Of a stretch of 64,000 nt of DNA, positions 54,421 to 64,000 are shown one piece after another. The stretch is from Pseudeuparius sepicola. Lineage: Eukaryota > Arthropoda > Insecta > Coleoptera > Anthribidae. Location: the NCBI GenBank assembly GCA_963920635.1, contig OY987298.1:57453949-57517948 (forward strand), given 5' to 3'. Every line of letters starts with the position of its first letter. The first letter of the stretch is position 1. A program made the position numbers and the translations under genes. The notes below the pieces were generated by a model. It had not been told where the DNA came from. It saw only the letters and a program-made list of their open reading frames with translations, and ran no database searches.

Positions 54421-54918
54421 ATGTGTTCTGACCATGGCCTTGTATATAATGCTCAAAATTCTGGGGTCCGAACCCCCACCAAACTCCTGCTAACGATCTC
54501 ATTATGTTGAAACTTTTTTGAGCCTTATTTGATACTGCATGGTGTGTGTTCTGTCCACGATGTATGAGGATAAGGTGAAACGACGCAGTGTTCAAGTGGT
54601 GCCGCTTCTTGTCCATAGTCGCGATATATTTCCGAGCGACAAGGAGTGCAAACGAAGTCTCATGCCAGCCTGTATAAGTCGTTATGAGGACAATAAGTAA
54701 AAAGTTTCGTTATTAAACTGCCTAAAATTAGGCTTATTGAGTGGAATAAGGCCATCCCCCGAAAGGACTTCTAATGATCGGGTAAAAACATTTTAAAGAA
54801 GATATAAGAAGAGAACTTAAACTTAAAACAGATTCGTACACAGTAAATTTAGTATTTACCCCTTTATCTTTACATCAGGTTCTTAACATTGTGTCTTTAT
54901 TTTTACAAGCTTTTATAG

Positions 54919-56067
54919 AGGGTGTTTCTAAATTATGGTGCCAACGTAGTACGACAGATAGAAAATGTCATTTTGAACAAAAATTTTCCTAGAAACATGG
55001 GTCCTAAAATGCATAATAAGAAAGTTTCAGGGTGATGAAAGTATAGTTTGAAAAACATCTTTATCGCAATAACTTCTACAGAAGTTATGCAATTTAAATG
55101 AAACTTGGTGCAATTCTTTAGTAACTGAACTGAAACAATTTTGTGTAAAAACGTCTTATTTCCATCGACCAGAGGCGGACTCGCGTGGTAACACAATGGG
55201 TTTTCTACTCATAACTTTTTTGAGGTTACCTTTTTGGTCTCCCAGGTTCATCATTTTAGTGCATCTTTTTATTTTGCAACAAAAGGGTACTCTTGTTTCA
55301 TAACGATAAAATCAACCGTTTGCCTTGAAATCGGCAAAATGTGCTTCGAAACACCTGTTAACTCCAAAATTCGAAAAATAAAATTTTCAACTACCGCTTT
55401 CAAATTTTACAAAATAATTGTACCATTTAAAGTGACAAAAAAATCCCTATGAACTATGTATCAAAATTTTTTCTTTTTCAAAATGGAACTGATTTAACTT
55501 GACAAAATTTTGAAATCCATATTTCAGCAAAACCAGTGATGTTTTACTTAATATCCATTAGGCATTTTTTCTTAATTTTGAACATACAATTCATCTGTAA
55601 AACATTTAAATACGGTAGGCAATAATTTTATTTTTCGAATTTTGGAGTTTTGGGGCAAATTTTGCCGATTTCAACACAAACGGTTGATTTTATCATCATG
55701 AAACAAGAGTACATTTTTGTTGCAAAATAAAAAGATGCACTAAAATGATGAACCGGCGAGACCAAAAGATAACCTCAAAAAAGTTATGAGTAGAAAACCC
55801 ATTGTGTTACCACGCGAGTCCGCCTCTGGTTGATGAGAATAAATCATTTTTATACTAAATTGTTGCACTTCAGAATTGCACCAAGTTTAATTTAAATTGC
55901 ATAAGTTCTGTAGAAGTTATTGCGATAAAGATGTTTTTCAAACTATACTTTTATCACCCTGTAACTTTCTTATTATGCACTTTAGTACCTATGTTTATAA
56001 ACTTATTGTTCAAAATAACATTTTCTATCTGTCATATTACGTTGGCACCATAATTTAGAAACACCCT
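54919..56067. repeat. 1.15-kb palindromic element
   Basis: It starts AGGGTGTTTCTAAATTATGG and ends with the complement at 56067. Arms of roughly 560 bases are inverted copies of each other over most of their length (shared blocks include GAGGCGGACTCGCGTGGTAA and its complement near 55160 and 55810). No gene. It is a foldback/MITE-type repeat. Confidence 0.8.
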
Positions 56068-56089
56068 GTATAACTTGCAATGTTTGTTT

Positions 56090-56515
56090 GTTTAGGACCA
56101 ATTTTGCAAGCTAAATTTAACCCACTTCCCAAGGTTCAATTGAGCAAGTCAGATGACAATGCAATATTATGGTGTCAATAACCTGGTCCAGGGCCGTACT
56201 TAGAAGAGGGGGCTAAAATTTTAAATGAACCCTACTTCCCGGTGTTCAATTGAGTTGAAATTTTGCATACGTATTTAAATCAGGTGGCAATAAAATATTA
56301 TGATGTCAGTAAACTGGTTCAGGGCCTTACTTAGGAGAGGGGTGCAAAATGTTGTATTTAACCCTGCCTTGGATGTTTTTTCGCTGAAATTTTCATGCGT
56401 ATTTAAGACGAGTGACAATTAAATTTTATGGTGTTATTGTGTTGGCCCAGGGCCGTAGTTAGGGGTAAATTTAAACTTAACCTATTTTCGGGTGTCCTAT
56501 TAAGCTGAAATTTCG
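56090..56515. repeat. Tandem repeat, ~130 bp, about three copies
   Basis: Units share AACCCACTTCCC/CCCTACTTCCC..GTTCAATTGAG, TGACAAT..AATATTATGGTGTCA and CTGGTCCAGGGCCGTACTTAG (near 56185, 56315, 56445). Non-coding. Confidence 0.65.
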
Positions 56516-56529
56516 GATAAGAGAAAAAT

Positions 56530-57648
56530 AGAACAAAAAAAGGGAGAGAGATAGTCGACCATATGCAGTACTGTTTCGGGACGGTAATCCCTCATCAGTA
56601 TGGCTCACCCGACTATCAATTTATAGACAAACGTGCCTAAACGATATATTTACTATAGAAGGAATCAATTAATTACCGAAGCAATTAATTGATCATGGAG
56701 TATTATAATGATAGCACCCGAAGATGCGGGACAAAGCCACTGGTCTTGATCGGCAAAGGCTCAAACCACAAGCCACAATTACCGAGACCCGCCATCTGCC
56801 GTCTCCACGGCATCGGTTAACCAACCGAAAACATCGATAGAACAAAAAAAGGGAGAGATAGTCGACCATATACAGTACTGTTTCGGGACGGTAATCCCTC
56901 ATCAGTATGGCTCACCCGACTTATCAATTTATAGACAAACGTGCCTAGACGATAGATTTACTATATAAGGAATCAATTAATTACCGAAGCAATTAATTGA
57001 TCATGGAGTATTATAATGATAGCACACCCGAAGATGCGGGACAAAGCCACTGATCTTGATCGGCAAAGGCTTAAACCACAAGCCACAATTACCGAGACCC
57101 GCCATCTGCCGTCTCCACGGCATCGGTTATCCGATAACCGATACCCGATGCCGTTATCCGATAACCGATACCCGATGCCGTGGAGACGGCAGATGGCGGG
57201 TCTCAGTAATTGTGGCTTGTGGTTTAAGCCTTTGCCGATCAAGATCAGTGGCTTTGTCCCGCATCTTCGGGTGTGCTATCATTATAATACTCCATGATCA
57301 ATTAATTGCTTCGGTAATTAATTGATTCCTTATATAGTAAATCTATCGTCTAGGAACGTTTGTCTATAAATTGATAGTCGGGTGAGCCATACTGATGAGG
57401 GATTACCGTCCCGAAACAGTACTGTATATGGTCGACTATCTCTCTCCCTTTTTTTGTTCTATCGATGTTTTCGGTTGGTTAACCGATGCCGTGGAGACGG
57501 CAGATGGCGGGTCTCGGTAATTGTGGCTTGTGGTTTGAGCCTTTGCCGATCAAGACCAGTGGCTTTGTCCCGCATCTTCGGGTGTGCTATCATTATAATA
57601 CGCCATGATCAATTAATTGCTTCGGTAATTAATTGATTCCTTATATAG
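56530..57648. repeat. Foldback element of four units (two forward, two inverted)
   Basis: A unit of about 300 bases (AGAACAAAAAAAGGGAGAG ... CGTCTCCACGGCATCGGTTA) occurs twice in direct order (56530, 56836), then after a small GATAACCGATACCCGATGCC centre twice inverted, the last one incomplete. The 12-base TAAGAGAAAAAT lies on both sides (56518-56529 and 57649-57660), a possible target duplication. Confidence 0.8.
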
Positions 57649-57654
57649 TAAGAG

Positions 57655-57840
57655 AAAAATGCCCTGTGTACCTATATTGTTGTATTGAATCTTTGCACAC
57701 CAATACTTTGAGTTGTCCTGTTGACCATTGAATGGTTTTAAAGGGATTTAATGGCACATTTGACTCGCCAGATGCCTTTAAAATTCCTATTTTGCTCAAC
57801 TTTGATACCCTGCAGAATGAAACTCCCTGTATATTTTTTG
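57655..57840 (-). repeat. Dispersed repeat shared with 46361-46500
   Basis: Inverted relative to the copy in the Rpn13 intron. Roughly four fifths of bases agree by eye, with no sign that the matching open frames are real genes. Confidence 0.5.
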
Positions 57841-58718
57841 TCAAAATTTGGTCTATGGGGATATGGGGGTGTTGTGATGAAGGCTGTGGTGTAAGATTTT
57901 AAAAACAAAAATCGCTAAATCATTTTTGTGAAAATCGGGGGTATAAAAAAATCATAGGCAGTCCTGGAGTTTTCTTTCAAACAAACAAAAGTTTAGGCGA
58001 TTATCTCCAAAAGTAAAGATTTAACAGATTTGTTCAGTTTTAAAGTTGGATACCCTATATATTATTATGTAGTGTAATTTATGTAAAATAATTCTTGTGC
58101 ATGTTTCTATCATTCAGATATGTTCCTGTTACCATTGCCTTACTTTGTTTAAAAGTAAATATAAATTTCTTCGGATGGTATCTCTCTCGCACAGTTTGTA
58201 TTACCATTGGCTAGCTGTGTCAGCTATCCTCATACAAGTTCATATGAACTTTTCCTTTTATGAAATCAGTAAGGTTCATATACTTTGCACAGATATTTAT
58301 TTATTAAAATCCTGACAGAGCGCTTTCGGTTAAACAACCATCTTCTGTTATAAAACACAAGATCAGTCAAACTGATAAACTTACTTGTCAAATACAAACT
58401 CTAACAATTCAGGTTACTATTTAACATAACCCCAAGATATTTTATGCTGTTTTTCTACTTGGAGATAATTTAAGATTATGCCCTTCCAACCATTCTTGCA
58501 CGCAGGGTTGGGAACGTAAAATACGTTTTGTATAAAATGTATTATACAAGGGGTATAATACTGTATAATACCCTGCCGTATAAAACCCCCGTATAATACG
58601 TAATATAAGTGACACAAAATAAAAATACACAAAAATAGAAAAATCACATTGCATTGCAACACATTTTTTTTTATTAAAAAGAAAACAATCAGAAAATATT
58701 TCGTTGCTAGATTAATAT

Positions 58719-59506
58719 TCATCTGACGCTGTATCCTGCATTTTTAGGGAATAATAGACTTTTACTAATTTTTTCAGCTCCCAACCTGTTGCGTAGTCTA
58801 TTATGTATGTAAGACCAGTTACTAAAAACTCTCTCAATTTGGGCAGAAGAGGCTCGAATTGATAATAATTTTTTGGCTGTATTACCTAGATTTATACACT
58901 TTTTAGATGCTAGTTCCCAGTATACAAGCGGCTTAAGACCATCTTTTCTATTTAAAATATTAAAAATTCCCTCATTGTTGTTAAATTTAAGTAGGTCATC
59001 TAAACCAGTGGCATCCAAGTTTTCTAGTAAATAACCATTTACTTCATCTGTTTGAGTTTCGTCAAGCCTTTTCCCTCTATAAACTGGGTGCAAATAATTT
59101 GCAACCAAGAGTGGAACTTTGAGAGCATATTTTCTTCTCTTCTCTAGACTTTTCTCTGCTTCCATGAATCCTGGTGGCAGCTGTAAGCTAAGCCAGGCCT
59201 CAGCTGCACATGCAATACTTACAAATTGTTGATCAAAAATCATGGCAGTTATGTGGGCTGGGATGGATTTTTGTGGGTTTTCTGCTATAATACGTTTGAT
59301 ATATGGAAGATTTTTTAAGAAACAAGCAAACGAGTCCCTATTTGAGCACCACCTCGTCTCGCATGGTAGGATTATTCTTGAGCCACCAAACTTTAAAATT
59401 TGTGCTTCCATATCAGGGCCATTAAACAGTTTTAAAATAGATGTTACTCGAGTAGCTAGTGCGGTAGGCAAAATATCTTTAGCCAATAACTGCCCTGTGT
59501 GAGAAT
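58719..59506 (-). pseudogene. hAT transposase, C-terminal part
   Basis: The frame is open from the insertion edge to a stop at 58719. It starts SHTGQLLAKDILP, continues through the insertion-type helical domain (RWCSNRDSFACFLKN), and ends with the hAT dimerisation region, KLLSIRASSAQIERVFSNWS followed by RLRNRLGAEKISK. hAT transposases cut and paste elements with CAGGG-type ends. This part looks well preserved; the gene is disrupted by the 4.2-kb insertion immediately upstream. Confidence 0.9.
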
Positions 59507-62500
59507 GGACTAATACACCACTTTTTTTTATTTGCTCATCGGATAGTATTGGGTGAGATATACTTGCTGTATTTTTTTAATTTTTTTTTTCGCCCCCGTT
59601 TTGCCGCAATTAATTTTTAAAGTTCAATATACGTAACTACTTGTTGGATTTTATTTTTACCTAAATTTACTGCCAGGCGCCATGTTTGGCAACGCCGCGC
59701 CAGGCGCGCCTCAATGTCAAGAGAACTTAACCTATAAATCTGCAAGGACAAATCAGATCCTGCTAATATTTTACCCACATTTGATCTATTTTCACTGTAT
59801 TTTCGCCATTCATTCCATTAGATGACGGAAATGATTAGGAAAAAGACTTTTTTGTACCTGTTTGTTCAAGTACAAGCGAAATTTCAATAAAATTGTATTT
59901 TTGTTTGTCAATAATAATACTTGTTTTACTGAGATTCAGGTAGGTAGCAGCATCACAATCATTCTATTCTCCTGAGAACTCTATTAACGACTCAGAGATA
60001 ATGCCAGTTAGTCTACAAAACCTAGCAATTTGTTTATTGTAAACAAGAGTCGATTTTATTTAGGTCTGACAAAAGTATAGGAGTGTGGTACAAAAGGATA
60101 CAAGTGCTGATACATTATGAAGCAAAAAATGATAAGAACCGACCAGGTTCAAAGTAATATTTTATAATAGTTGATGATTTTTGTCATACAGTTTTCTGTA
60201 AAGTATATTCCGCCGATTGCTAGTTGTATGAAGGAACTGATATTTTGGCCTGAATCTAATGATATTCAAAAAGCATTACCAGTTCTTTTCAAAGCAAGAC
60301 ATAAACAGTGGAGTTAATAATTGATTTATTAGAAATTGAGACAGAAAAGTCATCGAATCCTATAGACGTCCAGCACTGACCTGGTTAGAATATAAAAAAA
60401 TTGTTACAATGGTTTATTAATTAAACATATTGAGCCCTTACTTACAGAATGTAAGTCAGTAAGACCTGCATCGGTTCCAACACATATAATAGGTGTCAGC
60501 TCTAGATATTGTTCAAAATATGACATGTAAAAAGCAATAAAGCCAAGTTTTTAGTCGAAAACCTTTATAGTAGGTCATCGCTTGAATTGAATCGACTACT
60601 TCAAACCCATTTAGGTAAATTATATTCCCGAATGCATACTCGTAAAAAATGATATACCATGGAGTAAAGAAATAACACGAAGAAAGTTTGCACCAGAAAA
60701 ATGATACATCTCTGAAAAGTAACTGGCATATTAAATAAAGTGGTGGTTTTATTTTCTACACGGGGTAAATCATAAAAACGTCAAAAAGGTGTTTTATGGA
60801 ATAGAAACTTGAAACTTCATTGCTGGCCTTACCTTTTAATTTTAAACTTTTCATAATACCTACATGTTTTCTCTAAAATTAACAATACCTAAGGGCGTTG
60901 AGTCCATATAAAATTGCGTGTCCGGTCAGAGTGTGCTTACCCTGAAGTCCCTCGTTGCCCCCACTCGTTCTAGCCGCCTAGCGACCACGAATTTTTACAA
61001 CTTGTTTACGGTTTCGAGAACACTGATCCCTGTGCAACGGGCTAACGGTACAATTTTATATATTTTTTATTTTTCTGGAAGGATATGTATTTTGTTGTCT
61101 CGGACGCTTTTCGGGCCGGCTATGCTGCGTCCCGTAAGGCTGCGTTTCTTATTCTTCATATTCATTCAACGCTAAGGGTACTTTCTAGTCTTTTTCATAT
61201 TTTCGAACCTACCCCATATACGAAATGAGATATTCAAATTTTGAAAACTGCGTTTTGAGTTTGCAGGAATGCACAACCTTTTATCAAGAATAAAATTTTC
61301 TGATAATTTAAAATTAAAAAAAAAAAACATGGTGTGTACTTTCTGCCGGACACTGTATATTCGACACTGGGTACTGTTGTAATAAGAAAAAATATATGTC
61401 TAACATAGTAGTTACATTGCAACTTTTATATCTTATCGACAAAAAATATAAAAATAATAGGGGGGGTCGGATTTTTCGCATGAAGTACATAGAAATAAAA
61501 TACTTAGACCTGTGACTTTTTCAAATTTTATTTCCAATATATCATTATCCATTAGAAACACCATTAATTGTTTTATTTATACTTTGGTAATCTTTCTTAT
61601 AACAACTATTGGATGTTAGAATTTTTCTTGTATTTTGTATTTTGATTCCCCCGAACGCCACGTACACACCTGAGTTTTTTCATTTCTGTGCTACCCCAGT
61701 ATCCAGCAAGCCTCTAGTGACATTTTGTTAAATATTTCAAGCTGCAAAAAATTAATTGCGGAAATTTGGATTTTTCTTGTTTTTGATCTCCCGATTGCCA
61801 CGTACGCACCTGAGTTTTTCGTTTCTGTGCTACCCCAGTGTCTAGCATGACTCCAGTGCCATTTTGGTAAATAGTTCAAGCTGGTGAAAAATCAATTGTG
61901 GAAATTTGGATTTTTCTTGTTTTTGATCTCCCGATTGCCACGTACGCACCTTAGTTTTTCGTTTCTGTGCTACCCCAATGTCCAGCAAACCTCTAGTGCC
62001 ATTTTGTTAAATATATCAAGCTGCAAAAAATTAACTGTGACAATTTGGATTTTTCTTGTTTTTGATCTTCCGATTGCCACGTACGCACCTGAGTTTTTCG
62101 TTTCTGTGCTAGCCCAGTGTCTAGCAGACCTCCAGTGCCATTTTGGTAAATAGTTCAAGCCGGTGAAAAATCAATTGCGGAAATTTGGATTTTTCTTGTT
62201 TTTGATCTCCCGATTGCCCCGTACGCACCTGAGTTTTTCGTTTCTGTGCTACCCCAGTGTTCAGCAAGCCTCTAGTGCCATTTTGTTAAATATATCAAGC
62301 TGCAAAAAAATAATTGTGACAATTTGGATTTTTCTTGTTTTTGATCTCCCGATTGGTGCTACCCCAGTATCTAGCATGCCTCCAGTGCCATTTTGGTAAA
62401 TAGTTTAAGCTGGTGACAAATCAATAATTGTGGAAATTTGGATTTTTCTTGTTATCTGAATTTTTTCGTTTGGGGTTGCCCCATAGGTATATATCAATTT

Positions 62501-63690
62501 TGCTGCTGGCATCATTTCTTGGTAAACTGCAAGATACGAAAACATCTCTGGAAATAAGAATTTTAAACAATTTATTTCATTCTCAATAATTATTACTATA
62601 CAAACCTACCTTTTAATTTATTCAATTGTTGTTTTCTGGTGTACTGACTAAGTATTTTATCAATTTGTGGTAGACATTAGTGCACTATGCGTAGGACCAG
62701 TACTTAGCTGGTGTGCTGTAAAAACGAGATTCGTGATTCTGATTTCGTTGCCGTCTCGAGAAACGTAATGCTGCATGTGCATAATTTAGGACTAATCTAC
62801 TTATGTTGGGCAATCACAACACATTTTATACATTCCACAACCGAATATCTTTACGCATTGGTAACCACAATGGCATTATAATTATTGTTCTTGTTAACGG
62901 GGTCGGGGTTATTTTTGCCTTAACCCAGCATTCATTATTATTTTGTCCTTTCTTCTGCACATATCCATAAGTCCATTCTCTAGTTGACCTAAAGGGAGCA
63001 TTCACAGATACGTATATAATCGTAATATTACAACAATAATCAAACAAACAACATACCTTCCTCTTAATTTTTCCGGGTTTTGCTCGCAGTTTGTATTAAT
63101 AACTTGACACACCAAAGCAAGTAGTGAACAGAACAAGCTTTAACAAAACTTGTCTTCATTATAATCCGAAAAAATAAAGTATTCACAGCCAGATTCTTAT
63201 AACAAACTGAGAACAGAAATGATTAAGTTCCCGTCTACGAAAGTGAGGTTATAAACGCACAAAACACAAAACACAATGTCAACTGCAAAATGCGGTGTTG
63301 CCGCTGATTATCCATAAACAATCGACTCGTATGTCATCTGTCATATTTTATGGGGGGCGTCTAATAAGTTCAGAATGGGATCGGTAAAATCCAAATATTT
63401 CATTGAAATGCTTGGAAATTTGATTATTTCTCACCAGGCGTATAAAAGCTGGATACAATAATTTATCTGGGAATGCTTGGTTATATAAAAAAAGACGAAA
63501 TAACTACTAATAAAATAGCAGGTACTTATTGAAATTAGGGATCGTGACGTCACATTCCCTACTTTTGCGACCGTTTTTTTCAATTTTTGAGCAAACTAAT
63601 GGACAAAAAAATCTGTTGGTGGGGTTCCGTGATTATCTAGACATGTTTTACAAATTCCAATGAAAAAAAATATTTTTTATTCCTAAGTCC
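59507..63690. mobile_element. 4.2-kb insertion inside the hAT transposase gene
   Basis: Its ends are weakly inverted: GGACTAATAC at 59507 and CCTAAGTCC at 63690. Each side is bordered by AT. Removing the insertion and one AT puts the transposase codons for C-N next to S-H in frame, as expected in this family, so the boundaries are probably right. The class is unknown. The interior has a tandem array (61645-62465) and no gene that I can support. Confidence 0.55.
61645..62465. repeat. ~140-bp tandem array, six copies, alternating types
   Basis: Each unit has GATCTCCCGATTGCCACGTA, CACCTGAGTTTTTCGTTTCT and CTACCCCAGTGTCTAGCA (starts near 61645, 61782, 61925, 62066, 62206, 62342). Units alternate between TCAAGCTGCAAAAAAT and TCAAGCTGGTGAAAAAT, giving a dimer period of about 280. 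Open frames here are by-products of the repeat. Confidence 0.85.
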
Positions 63691-64000
63691 ATTGCATGTC
63701 AAATGCATTATATCTGTTACTCGACCCATCTTTATCATGTTCGCAGCATTATCACTAATTACCGCGAATATTCTTGTTTGGTACATATCTTGTGCTTGCT
63801 TTTTTGCAATCTCAATTATTTCTGCTAATTTTTCTCCTGATTCCTTTTCTTCACTTAGGTCCCAATTATCGAGAAAAACAGCTTTGCCTGATGCGGAATG
63901 CAACAAAACAGTGACATTTTTTGTATTGGGATTTTCATTCTTCCAACCATCAATAAGCATGACTGATTCCGCTTCGAATTTGATACCTTCTGTAAACTTA
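63691..64000 (-). pseudogene. hAT transposase, DUF659 part
   Basis: Minus-strand coding enters from beyond the window. It reads VMLIDGWKNENPNTKNVTVL, then VISDNAANMIKMGRV and DIMHLTCN, the RNase H-like catalytic core start (DUF659) of hAT transposases. It breaks off at the insertion edge at 63691, and the continuation is at 59506. Confidence 0.88.

Larger units (their letters stand above)
58503..64000 (-). mobile_element. hAT transposon, split by a nested insertion, cut by the window edge
   Basis: The 3' end (minus sense) is the hAT-type terminus CAGGGTTGGGAAC at 58503. Transposase pieces lie at 58719-59506 and 63691-64000 on the minus strand. Between them is an insertion (59507-63690). The 5' end lies beyond the window, so its target duplication cannot be checked. 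Confidence 0.8.

Noticed and set aside
56973..57636. Several 84-93 codon frames with CGDGRWRVSVIVACGLSL
   Set aside because: They repeat because they lie in the foldback units. Frames on both strands are by-products of the palindrome.
61691..62399. 62-89 codon frames on both strands
   Set aside because: They follow the 140-bp tandem repeat and occur in both orientations, so they are not coding.
1..64000. CRISPR arrays, operons, Shine-Dalgarno sites
   Set aside because: The window is eukaryotic. The tandem repeats have no spacer structure of the CRISPR type.

Overview
The window looks like an insect chromosome. It is AT-rich, its one recognisable host gene (proteasome ubiquitin receptor Rpn13/ADRM1) is split by very long introns, and almost everything else is transposable-element DNA of kinds common in insects: Ty3/gypsy elements including an env-bearing errantivirus-like one, P-like elements, hAT elements, MITEs and non-LTR remnants. 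The insect order cannot be told from the sequence.

Layout. 1-5480: a defective Ty3/gypsy element on the minus strand. 5.5-9.85 kb: no host gene, one degraded THAP exon. 9.86-37.44 kb: a P-like element opened by a deep nest of insertions. The nest runs P1 (9858-37437) > TTA-flanked TIR element (12141-37398) > hAT-like element (13437-36243) > errantivirus-like retroelement (14206-35041) > a ~12 kb mosaic insertion (about 20.5-32.3 kb) > small hAT (26431-31987) > intact Ty3/gypsy copy (26541-31215). Most levels have matching terminal repeats and a target-site duplication (TSD) readable by eye. 37.45-39.2 kb: a second P-like element directly abutting the first. 39.4-49.5 kb: first five exons of Rpn13 on the plus strand, with introns stuffed by repeats, including a broken non-LTR element at 41-43.6 kb. 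49.5-64 kb: TIR elements, large palindromes, tandem repeats, an RNase H remnant and a hAT element split by a nested insertion. The 3' exons of Rpn13 were not found and may lie beyond the right edge.

The most striking item is the errantivirus-like element. Its pol reading frame does not stop after the integrase C-terminal domain. It runs on into a macro domain of the TARG1/OARD1 type (20031-20459), which keeps both the lysine and the aspartate used by that family to remove ADP-ribose from proteins. A predicted ADP-ribosyl-glycohydrolase fused to a retroelement pol suggests a counter-defence or replication role for ADP-ribose removal. This copy is itself broken (one stop codon and one frameshift in pol, two breaks in env), so the idea has to be tested on related copies.

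A second theme is the THAP DNA-binding domain. Six separate, mostly decayed THAP fragments occur here, at least four of them inside DNA transposons. The two P-like elements share similar terminal repeats, the same 8-bp target sequence GTCCAGCC and a TGACGTCA palindrome near all four ends. They sit just upstream of the Rpn13 first exon.
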